From positions 1,984,001 to 2,048,000 of the forward strand of contig NZ_AP012323.1 in assembly GCF_001025135.1 (NCBI RefSeq): a stretch of 64,000 nt of DNA. Direction: 5' to 3'. The translations under genes and the position numbers were made by a program. The notes beneath the pieces were generated by a model that had not been told where the DNA came from, made no database searches, and saw only the letters and a program-made list of their open reading frames with translations. Source of the stretch: Bifidobacterium bifidum ATCC 29521 = JCM 1255 = DSM 20456. GTDB taxonomy: Bacteria; Actinomycetota; Actinomycetes; Actinomycetales; Bifidobacteriaceae. Below are positions 36,465-45,555 of the stretch, in pieces (position 1 is the first letter of the stretch; each line of letters starts with the position of its first letter).

Positions 36465-38333
36465 TCACGCGAACTGGCTGTTGTACAGTGCGGCGTAACG
36501 GCCGCCGCGTTCCAACAGTTCATGATGGTTGCCGTGCTCGATGATGTCACCATGTTCCATATACAGAATCAGGTCCGCGTCACGGATCGTCGACAGCCGG
36601 TGCGCGATGACGAAGCTGGTGCGTCCTGCCATCAGTCTTGTCATGGCTTTGCCGATTTCCGCCTCGGTCCGGGTATCGACGGAGCTGGTAGCCTCGTCGA
36701 GTATCAGGATCGGCGGGTCCGCAAGGAAGACGCGGGCGATGGTGAGCAGCTGGCGTTGCCCGACCGACAGGTTCCCGGCCTCGTTGTCGAGTACGGTATC
36801 GTAGCCGTGCGGCAGCGTGCGTATGAAGTAGTCGGCGCGCACGGCTTTGGCCGCCGCGATGATCTCCTCGCGGGTCGCATCGGGCCGCCCGTAGGCGAGA
36901 TTCTCCGCCACGGTGCCGCCGAACAGCCACGTATCCTGCAGCACCATGCCGAATTCGCGGCGCAGATCGCCTCGCGTCATGGCGGCTGTGGATACGCCGT
37001 CAAGCGTTATCGCGCCGCCATCGATCTCGTAGAATCGCATCAGCAGGTTGATCAGCGTGGTCTTGCCCGCGCCGGTTGACCCGACGATTGCGACCTTCTG
37101 CCCTGGCTCGGCCACGAAGTTGACGTCTTTCATCAGCGGCCGTTGCGGATCGTATCCGAACCTCACGTGGTTGAACACCACACGGCCCTGCACAGGCTCC
37201 TCAGCGATCTTCGCCGCGTCAGCTGGCTGGGGGTCGGGCCGTTCCTCTTCCTCGTCCAACAGCTCGAAGGTGCGTTCGGCGGACGCGAGCGCGGACTGCA
37301 GCGAGTTGATCATGTAGCTGGCTTCGGTCAACGGTTCGGACACCTGGTTGATGTATTGGTAGAACGCCTGCGCCACGCCGACGGTCATGCGGCCGCCAAG
37401 TACCATCCAACCGGCGAGCAGCATCACCGCCATCTGCGAGAACCGCGCGATCATGCGGATCAGAGGATTGACGGATATCGTGATGAAGTCGGCGAGCTGC
37501 GCGGCTTTTCGGGTGCGTTCGGCGGCGTCCTCCATCGCTGCCGCACTGTCTTCCTCGCGATTGTATGCCTTGATGATGTTGCGGCCCTTGTAGTATTCCT
37601 CGGCCAGGCCGGTCAGCTCTCCGATGGTCTCCTGACGCAATGACGCGATCTCGAGGTTCTTGCGGGCGACCAGTTTGGTTACCCACATGCTCAATGCCAT
37701 GAACACGAGGAACACGACCGTGAGCAGCCACGAGTAGTAGACCATGATGACCAGCGAGCCGGTCACCGTGGTGATGGCAGTGATGAGTCGCAGCAACCCC
37801 GTCTGCATGACTTCGCTGATACGGTCAAGATCGTTGGTGACCTTGCTCAGCACTTCTCCCGGCTTATTGCGGTCGAAGAAGCGCAGCGGAAGCCGCTGGA
37901 TCTTCGCGCTGATCTGCTTGCGCAGCGTCAGGTTGAGGTTTTCGGCCACGGACGCCATCAGATAGGACTGCAGGTAGTAGAAGCCCCACTCGCCGAGATA
38001 CAGGATTGCCAGAATCAGGATCGTCCAGCCGATACCGCCGGCGTTCCAGCTTACTGAGAACGGAACGCCGTCACGCCATGCGCCCTGCACGGCATCCCAT
38101 ATCGAGTCCACCACGACGGCGCTGTACATCGGAGCGGCGATATGGAAAAACGTGAACAGCAGAATCGACGCGGCGACCACGCACAGGCGCACCCGCTGAT
38201 TGCCCAGCTGCACGAACAGCCGCCGGGCTGTGGCCATCGCGTTCTTCGGCGCTTCGAGCTCGATGTCGTCGGTCTTTACCGTGTCGCCCGCGTTCACAAC
38301 GGTTTCCGTCATATCGTCATTCTGCGTTGTCAT
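36465..38333 (-). CDS. ABC exporter half-transporter, permease + ATPase (second gene)
   Basis: 622 residues. An N-terminal cytoplasmic stretch, six membrane helices (about 50-350, opening with VRLCVVAASILLFTFFHIAAPMYSAVVVDSIW), then the ATPase: Walker A VAIVGSTGAGKTTLINLLMRF, signature NLSVGQRQLLTIARVFL, Walker B ILILDEATSSVDTRTE. A full catalytic Glu is present. Pairs with the upstream gene to form a heterodimeric exporter like LmrCD/BmrCD. Start at ATG 38333 with GGAGG upstream; GTG 38342 would overlap the partner's stop. Confidence 0.93.
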   Translation of the reverse strand: MTTQNDDMTETVVNAGDTVKTDDIELEAPKNAMATARRLFVQLGNQRVRLCVVAASILLFTFFHIAAPMYSAVVVDSIWDAVQGAWRDGVPFSVSWNAGGIGWTILILAILYLGEWGFYYLQSYLMASVAENLNLTLRKQISAKIQRLPLRFFDRNKPGEVLSKVTNDLDRISEVMQTGLLRLITAITTVTGSLVIMVYYSWLLTVVFLVFMALSMWVTKLVARKNLEIASLRQETIGELTGLAEEYYKGRNIIKAYNREEDSAAAMEDAAERTRKAAQLADFITISVNPLIRMIARFSQMAVMLLAGWMVLGGRMTVGVAQAFYQYINQVSEPLTEASYMINSLQSALASAERTFELLDEEEERPDPQPADAAKIAEEPVQGRVVFNHVRFGYDPQRPLMKDVNFVAEPGQKVAIVGSTGAGKTTLINLLMRFYEIDGGAITLDGVSTAAMTRGDLRREFGMVLQDTWLFGGTVAENLAYGRPDATREEIIAAAKAVRADYFIRTLPHGYDTVLDNEAGNLSVGQRQLLTIARVFLADPPILILDEATSSVDTRTEAEIGKAMTRLMAGRTSFVIAHRLSTIRDADLILYMEHGDIIEHGNHHELLERGGRYAALYNSQFA

Positions 38334-38338
38334 TCTCG

Positions 38339-40096
38339 TCACGCCTCCTCTCCCATTGCCGGCTCCTTGGTCTGCGATTCGACGATTTCGCGGTACACCT
38401 CGCAGTCCGCCATCAGTTCGTCATGTTTGCCGATGCCTGCCACTTGTCCGTCCGACAGCACGACGATCTGGTCGGCGTGCTGGACGGTGCTCACGCGCTG
38501 CGCGATGATGAGCACCGCACGCCCGTTCGTCTCTGCGGCGAGCGCATGCCGCAACGCGGCGTCGGTCTTGAAATCGAGCGCCGAGAAACTGTCATCGAAC
38601 ACCACCAGCTGGGTGTCTCCGGTCAGTGCGCGCGCAATCGACAGACGCTGCTTCTGCCCACCGGAGAAGTTCGTACCGCCTTGCGCGACGCGGGATTCCA
38701 GTCCTTGCGGCAGCGAATCGACGAACTCGCGGGCCTGCGCGACATCGATCGCATGATTCAGCCGCTCATCGGAGGCATCTCGGTCTCCGTACCGCAGATT
38801 GTCGGCAATCGTCCCCGAGAACAACCACGCCTGCTGCTGTACGTAGGACACGCGGCGCCGCAGATCGTGCTGCGTCATCTTGCGCACGTCCACGCCATCG
38901 AGGGTGACTTCTCCCCAATTGGCGTCATGGAACCGCAGTGCGAGCATGGCGATCGTCGATTTGCCCGAGCCCGTGCCACCGATGATCGCCGTGGTCTGGC
39001 CCGTCTTGCAGGAGAAGCTGACATGTCGCAACGTGTCCTCCTGCGCGTCCGCGAAACGGAATGTCACATCGCGGAACGCCAGCACCTCGCCGTCCGGGAG
39101 CGGACCGCGACCGCTCATATCCACCGCCGCGCCCGGCTCCGGGTCGGCGATCTGCGGACTGTGGTCCAGCACCAGCCGCACACGCTCGCAGCATTCAAGC
39201 GCCCTCGGCAAGGTGATGATCACCATCTGCGCCATCATCAGATAGAACAGCGCCATGATCGCATACTCCACGATGGCGGTGATGTCGCCGATTTGGAAGT
39301 TTCCGGCGCTGATGCGTCCTCCCGCGAGGAAATACACGACGACGATGAATGCGTTCATGCCGAAGTACGACAGGCCGTCGAGGTTCGCGAATAGCCGGTT
39401 CGCCTTGATGGACGTATCGGCGTAGTCGACGAACGTGCCGTCCATGCGCCGCCGCTCATGGGATTCCTTGTTGAAGGCGCGGATCACGCGGACGCCGGTA
39501 AGGTTTTCGAGTAGCACGGCGCCGATGCGGTCAAGCAGTTTCTGCAGTTTGCGGAACAACGGCGCCGCGGATCGCATGATGAACAGCGCCACGACGCACA
39601 CGAAGGCTATCGCCACCAGCAGCCACAGAGACAGGGTCACGTCGAGCCGGAACGACAGGGTCAGCGCGATGATGAATATGATCGGCACCGGCATCAGCAT
39701 GCACAGCACATTGGTCATGGCCATCTGGATGTTGACCACGTCGTTGATCGTTCGCGTGGTTATCGATGCCGTACCGAAATTGCGGAAATCATAGATCGAC
39801 AGATCCATGGATTTGCGGTACAGAGCCATGCGCATGTCCTTGCCGACGCGAGAGGTCAACTGCGAGCAGCACCATCCGCCCGCCACGGCGCACATGCCGG
39901 AAATCAGCGCGGCCACGCCCATGCCGACCGCCGTGATGGTCATCTTCTTGAATGATGCGGATGTCGCGCTTTCGTTCAGCAGCTCCGCGGCGAATGTGGG
40001 AATGACCAGCGCGCCGACGACATCGACCAGCAGCAGCACCGTCGTCACCGCGCACAGCGCCCAGTATGGCTTCATGAAACGGGCAACCAGCCGCAT
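38339..40096 (-). CDS. ABC exporter half-transporter, permease + ATPase (first gene)
   Basis: 585 residues. Six membrane helices, beginning MRLVARFMKPYWALCAVTTVLLLVDVVGALV, then Walker A TAIIGGTGSGKSTIAMLALRF, signature NFSGGQKQRLSIARAL and Walker B LVVFDDSFSALDFKTD, where Asp replaces the usual catalytic Glu. That makes this the degenerate-site partner, as in heterodimeric exporters. It is preceded by a MarR operator at 40142 and the marR gene, pointing to drug-inducible expression. GGGAAGGAAG precedes the ATG. Confidence 0.93.
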   Translation of the reverse strand: MRLVARFMKPYWALCAVTTVLLLVDVVGALVIPTFAAELLNESATSASFKKMTITAVGMGVAALISGMCAVAGGWCCSQLTSRVGKDMRMALYRKSMDLSIYDFRNFGTASITTRTINDVVNIQMAMTNVLCMLMPVPIIFIIALTLSFRLDVTLSLWLLVAIAFVCVVALFIMRSAAPLFRKLQKLLDRIGAVLLENLTGVRVIRAFNKESHERRRMDGTFVDYADTSIKANRLFANLDGLSYFGMNAFIVVVYFLAGGRISAGNFQIGDITAIVEYAIMALFYLMMAQMVIITLPRALECCERVRLVLDHSPQIADPEPGAAVDMSGRGPLPDGEVLAFRDVTFRFADAQEDTLRHVSFSCKTGQTTAIIGGTGSGKSTIAMLALRFHDANWGEVTLDGVDVRKMTQHDLRRRVSYVQQQAWLFSGTIADNLRYGDRDASDERLNHAIDVAQAREFVDSLPQGLESRVAQGGTNFSGGQKQRLSIARALTGDTQLVVFDDSFSALDFKTDAALRHALAAETNGRAVLIIAQRVSTVQHADQIVVLSDGQVAGIGKHDELMADCEVYREIVESQTKEPAMGEEA

Positions 40097-40141
40097 GCTT
40101 CTTCCTTCCCCTCGCGAAATCGTCTACGCTCATATCTCAGT

Positions 40142-40162
40142 ATTGTCCCGAAGTAGGACAAT
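40142..40162. promoter_or_regulatory. MarR operator upstream of the ABC exporter
   Basis: ATTGTCC-CGAAGTA-GGACAAT: two 7-bp arms identical to those in the marR start region, with the same 7-bp spacer length. Located 46 bp before the exporter start. Confidence 0.75.
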
Positions 40163-40199
40163 TGAGCCATACGGCGTGGCGAAGTCCGAGACGGGAAAA

Positions 40200-40712
40200 C
40201 TACACGGAAATGTCATGCATCTGTTTGCGGAACACCCGCCCGTAGACGCCCATGCCCTTGAGCAACGCGCTGCGCAGCTCGTCAGGAAGCTCGCTCATCG
40301 CCCGATACTCCGCGGCGCGACTCGGCGCGATCAAGCTGTTGCAATATCTGCGCCCGGCAGGCGTGAAACGGACCGTTTTGACCCGACGATCGCCTTCGGC
40401 GTCCCCAAGCTCCACGAACCCATGCGCCACAAACGATGCGATGACATTGTTGACCGTCTGCCGCGGCAACAGCGTGTACTCGCAGATCGCCCGCTGCGAC
40501 GCCCCATCATGGTCCTTGAGGTAGTCCAGAATGCACATCACATTATCCGACACTCCGGCTCGGCGAGCGTAATCCGAATACGCCACGTCAATGCGATGCA
40601 GTTCATCGAAGAACAAATCGATATGACTCGCGATCGATGACGCTTCAATATCCCGAGCCATGTCTCTCTCGCCGCCATGCCCCACAGCGGCATTCTCTGA
40701 ATTGTCCGACAT
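40200..40712 (-). CDS. MarR family transcriptional regulator
   Basis: 170 residues from ATG 40712 (another Met at 40724). Winged helix with NVMCILDYLKDHDGASQRAICEYTLLPRQTVNNVIASFVAHGFVEL and the wing DAEGDRRVKTVRFTPAGRR. Its own start overlaps an operator identical to one before the ABC exporter, so it likely represses itself and the pump until a ligand binds. Lacks a clear ribosome site, so possibly leaderless. Confidence 0.9.
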   Translation of the reverse strand: MSDNSENAAVGHGGERDMARDIEASSIASHIDLFFDELHRIDVAYSDYARRAGVSDNVMCILDYLKDHDGASQRAICEYTLLPRQTVNNVIASFVAHGFVELGDAEGDRRVKTVRFTPAGRRYCNSLIAPSRAAEYRAMSELPDELRSALLKGMGVYGRVFRKQMHDISV

Positions 40713-40721
40713 AAGGACAAT
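40701..40721. promoter_or_regulatory. MarR auto-operator
   Basis: ATTGTCC-GACATAA-GGACAAT, perfect arms, spanning the marR start codon. Twin of the site at 40142. Confidence 0.75.
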
Positions 40722-40724
40722 CAT

Positions 40725-40955
40725 ACAGGCATTTCAGCGATTGCGCCAGAGGGAACGCCTCGCTGCCGCAACAGCGCCGGCACACGATTAAAACCCTCCA
40801 TTGAAGCCACGGCTCAGGAAGCCATTGCGTTTGTTCTGTCTCAATGTCCCGGGCGACACACGCGAGATGGTTACGCCGATGACGCACACGAATGGAACAG
40901 CAAAGGATGCGACAAATGATCACGATGACCGCTACGCCGCGCCGACAGCACACGA
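40725..40955. other. Intergenic stretch upstream of marR
   Basis: No gene or clear regulatory site is seen here beyond the presumed marR promoter. Short frames on both strands lack ribosome sites and any protein-like character. Confidence 0.4.
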
Positions 40956-41200
40956 TCAGAGTGTCGGCCGAATGGGATACGGCAGGGGAATGAGATCGCC
41001 GCTAGCGTCATAGAACTCACGTAGGTTTATGGAGCGCACGCCCATCGCCTCGACCACATCGGGAATCTTAGGCTCTTTCTTCAACGGGTTGTTGGGGATG
41101 GGATGTATTGCTTGCTCATTGGTGACGACAATGATCCGGCCGGACCCACCGGGCGGCGCAGCGTTCGATGCGTTTCCTGCCGATGATCAGCGCCAGCAGT
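40956..41200 (-). pseudogene. Unassigned coding fragment beside IS debris
   Basis: A minus frame without a start reads RIIVVTNEQAIHPIPN and NNPLKKEPKIPDVVEAMGV and ends SGDLIPLPYPIRPTL before a stop at 40956. It looks like the C-terminal piece of a real protein that I cannot identify; it abuts the transposase-linked HTH remnant. Confidence 0.4.
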
Positions 41201-41363
41201 CCGGCGTTGCGGAAGATCTCGGTCACTCCCCTGCCTTTCCCGTGTTCGCGGAGGAAGTATCTTTTGAACTCGTCGGAATAGATGATGCGCGTCGGAGTGA
41301 CGTTGGACACGGCCCACAGGCCGCGCAGGTACGAGGTTCGTCAGGAGTGAACTCCCTTCTCAT
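41090..41363 (-). pseudogene. Frameshifted HTH protein of an IS3-like element
   Basis: MRREFTPDE from ATG 41363 with an AAAGGAACGG ribosome site, then one base is lost and the frame continues as YLRGLWAVSNVTPTRIIYS, DEFKRYFLREHGKGRGVTEI and GRKRIERCAARW. This is the small helix-turn-helix ORF that accompanies IS3-type transposases in bifidobacteria. The transposase itself and the terminal repeats are gone. Confidence 0.6.
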
Positions 41364-41400
41364 CGCCGTTCCTTTCCGTATGAGACGCCATATACGGCAA

Positions 41401-41440
41401 AGGCCGGCATCCCATGGCGGTTTCCATGGGATGCCGGCCT
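41401..41440 (-). terminator. Terminator of the pilus operon
   Basis: A perfect 17-bp stem (AGGCCGGCATCCCATGG and its complement) around a 6-nt loop, 60 bp after the major pilin stop, with TTTGCC following on the minus strand. Confidence 0.8.
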
Positions 41441-41501
41441 CTCGGACGGACGTCCCCTTGAGGGAGAAGGACCCGAAGGGCCGGGGCATCCGTCAGACCG
41501 T

Positions 41502-43166
41502 TCAGGCGATGGTGCTCGCCTTGCGGGACTTGACGCCGACGGTCACGCCGGCGCCGATCAGGAGGGCTGCGACCACGGTGAACAGCACGGTGCCCGCGCC
41601 GCCGGTGAGCGGCAGCTGGGTGATGCTCTTCACGTTCTCCACGACCACTTCGGCGGTGCTGCCGTCGGAGACCAGTCCCCAACGATCGCTGCTGACGCCA
41701 TCGGCGTCGATCGTGTAGGACGGTTTCGCGGTCTGGTCCGCGCCGGTGCCGGAGAGGTTGGCCGCGATCGTGAAGCTGAAGGACACGCCCACGTTGACGT
41801 AGCCGTTCGGGGCTGCGATCTCCTCGATGGTGTACTTGCCCTCGTCAAGGGCCGTGAAGGTCACCTTGCCGTTCGGGTCGGTGGTGAACACGCCGGAGAG
41901 GGTGCCGTCGGCGGTGGATTCCGGCTTGGTGTCGAGGGTGATCCACTTGCCGTTGCCGTCCTGGTCGCGGGTGTAGGCGAGGTACTTGCCGGCGGCATTC
42001 TTGATGGCGAACTTGGCGCCCTCGAGCGCAGCACCGGTGGTCTTGTCCTTCTTGACCAGGGTGTAGTCGAAGTTGAAGACCTTGACCGGGGTGCCCGGCA
42101 CTTCCTGCTTGCTCTCGTTGTTGCTCGGATCGTTCGGATACTTGATCGTCGGGGTGTTCGCGGCGCCGGTGTTGCCGGTGCTGCCGGTCACGGTGGCCTT
42201 GTATTCGACGGTCACGTTCTTGCCGACCAGGTCGGCGTCGGTGAACTTGGAGTCATCGACGGGGGTGCCCTTGAAGCCCTTGGCCTTGATGTAGCCGCTC
42301 AGGTCGATGATGAAGGTCTTGGACGTGGCGTCGAAGCCGGCGACCGTGTAGTCGGTGCCGGCCCTCAGCTGCTTGTTATCGACCGTGACCTTCAGGGTGT
42401 CGGTCTTGTAGGACAGTGGCGCGTTGTGCGCGAACTTATCGGACACGGTGAACTGGTAACCGTTGACCTTGTAGCCCACGTAGTTCGGAACCTTGGTCGT
42501 GATCGTGTAGGAGGCATCCTGCCCGGCTGCGACGGTCTGGTCGGTCACGGTCTTGCTGACCGACGCGGTCTGGTTCTTCATGTCGATGGAACCGGAGGAG
42601 TACACCGTGTTGTTGATGGTCAGCTTGGTGCCGGCGAGGATCGGCAGGGCCTTGCTGCTCTTGCCGGTCACGACCTGGTCGACGATCAGCCACAGGCCCG
42701 GGCTGTCCAGCGTGAACGTGGCCTGCTTGTTTTCGTTGGACAGGGTCGACGTGACCGTGGTCGTGGCCTTGGACGCGAGCTTGTCGGCGAGGCCGCGGGT
42801 GGTGCCGTCGCCCAGCCACGGGCTCGTGGTGGACTTGTCGAGCTTGGCCTGGTCCTGCTGCTGCGCCCAGGCGAGCGGATCGCCGGTGCCCGTATACTTC
42901 AGGTAGTCGGCAATATCCTTCTTGAGGCCGTCCTCGGTCTTGAGGGTGACGCTCTGGTTCGGGGCGGTGCCGTACACGTCGTAGGACGCGACCTTCACGA
43001 CCTTGAACGTGTGTCCAGTCAATTGGTCCGCGCTCGTGGCGTTCAACGTGATGGTCTTCTCACCGTCCGTGACGACCTGCGCGTTCGCGCTGGACGCCGC
43101 GACGGCCCCCAGTCCCGCGACGGTGGCGATGGCGGCCGCCATCGCCGTGATCTTAGTGAGTTTCAT
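41502..43166 (-). CDS. fimA: Major pilin, isopeptide-forming, LPLTG-anchored (FimA type)
   Basis: 554 residues from MKLTKITAM. Signal peptide to about residue 28 (ASSANA), pilin-like region with KYPNDPSNN as the likely sortase-linking lysine motif, an E-box YTIEEIAAPNGY for an internal isopeptide bond, then LPLTGGAG, a hydrophobic helix and a basic KSRKAS tail. Class C sortase joins such subunits Lys-to-Thr into a shaft. Third gene of the pilus operon, 90 nt after the tip gene, and not behind the poly-G tract itself, though polar effects are possible. Confidence 0.9.
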   Translation of the reverse strand: MKLTKITAMAAAIATVAGLGAVAASSANAQVVTDGEKTITLNATSADQLTGHTFKVVKVASYDVYGTAPNQSVTLKTEDGLKKDIADYLKYTGTGDPLAWAQQQDQAKLDKSTTSPWLGDGTTRGLADKLASKATTTVTSTLSNENKQATFTLDSPGLWLIVDQVVTGKSSKALPILAGTKLTINNTVYSSGSIDMKNQTASVSKTVTDQTVAAGQDASYTITTKVPNYVGYKVNGYQFTVSDKFAHNAPLSYKTDTLKVTVDNKQLRAGTDYTVAGFDATSKTFIIDLSGYIKAKGFKGTPVDDSKFTDADLVGKNVTVEYKATVTGSTGNTGAANTPTIKYPNDPSNNESKQEVPGTPVKVFNFDYTLVKKDKTTGAALEGAKFAIKNAAGKYLAYTRDQDGNGKWITLDTKPESTADGTLSGVFTTDPNGKVTFTALDEGKYTIEEIAAPNGYVNVGVSFSFTIAANLSGTGADQTAKPSYTIDADGVSSDRWGLVSDGSTAEVVVENVKSITQLPLTGGAGTVLFTVVAALLIGAGVTVGVKSRKASTIA

Positions 43167-43256
43167 GGGGAACTCTCCTTCTTTCATGAAAGACCGTTCG
43201 GCCGGACGGTCGAACGGGCCGCGCGCCGGCGTGCATGCGGCGCGCGAAATCTGTCG

Positions 43257-45555
43257 CTACGCCCTGGAGCGTTTCGCTCCGAGGACGGCCAGCACGAGCG
43301 CTGCGGCGATGACGGACAGGCCGAGCATCGTGTTGTTCCGGGCCTCGGACGCACCCGTCAACGGCAGCGCGCTCTGTGCGACCCGCGTGATCGTGAACGC
43401 CGCCTTCGCGATGCCGGTGACGTCGGCCGTGTTTCCCTCGTCGTCCTTGGTCTTTGCGATGGAGGCATGGACGGTGAGGGCGCCGCTGGATGCGGTGCCG
43501 CCGGTGGCCGTGATGGTGATCCGGTATCCGGCCTTCGAGCAGGCAAGGTCGCCCGGGCAGTCCGTCCGGTCCTCGGCCGCGTAAAACGTATACGTGCCGG
43601 CCTTGGCCACGCCGTCCCGCAGACCGCCGACGGACCGTGTTTTGGATACCGTGATGGTCTTGTCCCTAACGGCCTGTCTGGTGGCCTGGTCGGATGGGAT
43701 GAACGTGAACCTGAACGTCTCGCCGTTCTTCGAATCGCGGCCGGTCAGAGTTTTGGAGCCGTTCACGGTGACCGTGGCGGGTGTCGGACTGTTGACGAAT
43801 CCACTGGTGAACGTCCAGTCGGGATGCGTGTTGTCGAGCGTGAACGGGTGGCTACTGTCATCCTTGTGGAACCCGGACGGGGCTTGGGAGTCGGTGAGCG
43901 TGTACGCGCCCATGTCGAGGCCTGTCACCCTGAACGATCCGTCGGTCCGGTCCTCGTCGCCGTCGCCGTTGTCCGTGATGGTCCTGGACTGGCCGTCCGG
44001 GCCGGTCAGAGTCCAGGAGGATCCGGCCAGCGGATTGTTTTCGGTGTCGGTCTTGCGCCATGAGACGGTTCCCTTGCGGGTCTTGACGTCGACCAGCCGG
44101 GTGTCGAACGTGGCGCGGCCGCATTGGTCTTTGACCGTGACCTTCACATGGCATGGGCCTTCGTTCGGGAACGTGATGGAAGTGGCCGATCCGGTCGGGT
44201 CGGAGAACGACGCGTTGCAGTCGGATTGCCACTGGTACGTGTATGGCGGCGTGCCTTTGGTGACGGTCACGGAAGCCTGCACGGTCGATCCGGCCGTGGC
44301 GTCGGACGGGATCGTGGCCTTCACGTCGAGGCTTTTCTCCACTCCGGACAGGATGAGGAAGTTCAGGAACGCTCGTATGGCGTTGCGGTCGGCGTCGGTG
44401 TTTTTTTTGAATTCGTGTCCGGCCTCGTACATGACCATGCCGTTGCCGTAGTCGCCGTATCCGGGACCCACGGCCATGAACACGGCCGGACCGGGAGACA
44501 TACCGGCGAGGACTTGCCGCTGGTTCGGGTCGGTCTCCAGCACCCTGGTGGTGGCGCGCCACGCGCTGCCGGGGGCGGGCATGTAGATCTCTTCCGCTCC
44601 GTTGGCGTGCGCGGCGAACGTGTTCCCGACGAACTGCATGATCGGGTCCGACGCGGCGCCCGTCACCCGGTAGGCGCCGCTTACACCCGACGCTTTTTTA
44701 TGCTTGTCTCCGATGAGCAGGCCGTTGGCGGACAGGAAGAACATGGAACCGTCATCCACGCCCTTGCCCTTGGTATTGCTTTCGAGATAGGAGACGGCGT
44801 GGCATCCGGCCCAGATGTAGCCGCCGCCCTTGTTGAAGGAGGCGAGTGGGCTATGCGTCGCGGTGGTCGGTTCGGCGTGCGGCATGACGTAGATGTCGTC
44901 GCAGGAAGAGTCCAGGTCCGCCGGAGTCGCTTTTTCTTTGTAGACGCGGTCATCGGTGGTATTCTCGTTCCGCAGGATGCCGGACTTGACGAGGTAGCCT
45001 TTGGCTATCTTGCCGTTCTGATTGTCGAGCACGACGCGGGGGACCGAGGAGATCTTCCGGCTGTTATCGACGGTGACGGCGGTGTCGGTGGGCCCGTCGA
45101 TGGACACGCCGTAGCCGCGCCACTTGGACAGCATCGACCTGACGTTGTAATCGACGTCGTCGCCGGATATGACGAACGGGCCGGAGATGTAGCCCTTGCC
45201 GTTGTAGGTGAGGTCCACGCCGGTCTGGCTGGTCTTGCTCCCGTTGATGACCCAGTACACCGGGACCTTGGCGTTGAGGACGAGATCGTAGATGAGGCCG
45301 TATGGTTTGAGCTGGGCGTCGTCAGAAGAGGTGTTGCCCATGTCGACGATGTACGAGCCGACGGGGAACGTGATCTCGCCCGTCTTGCCGGCGGACTTCA
45401 CCGCTGTCTCCGCCGTGGACGTGCCGGCCGGCATGTCCTCGCCGCTCGCGGTGCCGCCCACCGACAACGCGAGCACCATGGCGAGGACGACCATTATAGC
45501 CAGGAGGAACCTATACCCCCCCCCCGGTGGTTTTTCCGTTTTCTGCCATTCTCAT
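43257..45555 (-). CDS. fimB: Pilus tip protein with LPLTG anchor, behind a poly-G switch (OFF in this sequence)
   Basis: The open part from the Met at 45494 is 745 residues. A large N-terminal domain (about 20-400) is followed by an Ig-like region, then CNA-B/E-box repeats (GAYTLTDSQAPSGF), LPLTG, a membrane helix and GAKRSRA. The native start should be ATG 45555, overlapping the sortase stop, with GGAAGGAAG upstream; it reads MRMAENGKTTGG and then enters 10 G (45516-45525). With 10 G a stop follows at once; with 9 or 12 G it joins the frame and gives a complete signal peptide (RFLLAIMVVLAMVLALSV). The Met at 45494 has no ribosome site, so the gene is predicted silent here. Confidence 0.85.
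45516..45525 (-). promoter_or_regulatory. Poly-G phase-variation tract
   Basis: Ten consecutive G on the coding strand, 30 bases after the tip-pilin start codon. Removing one base restores the reading frame. Slipped-strand pairing would flip the gene on and off. Confidence 0.85.

Noticed and set aside
45516..45525. Poly-G tract as a plain sequencing error
   Set aside because: Homopolymer errors are possible, but the position right after a coupled start codon and known biology of bifidobacterial pili favour a real switch; kept as a finding with a test.
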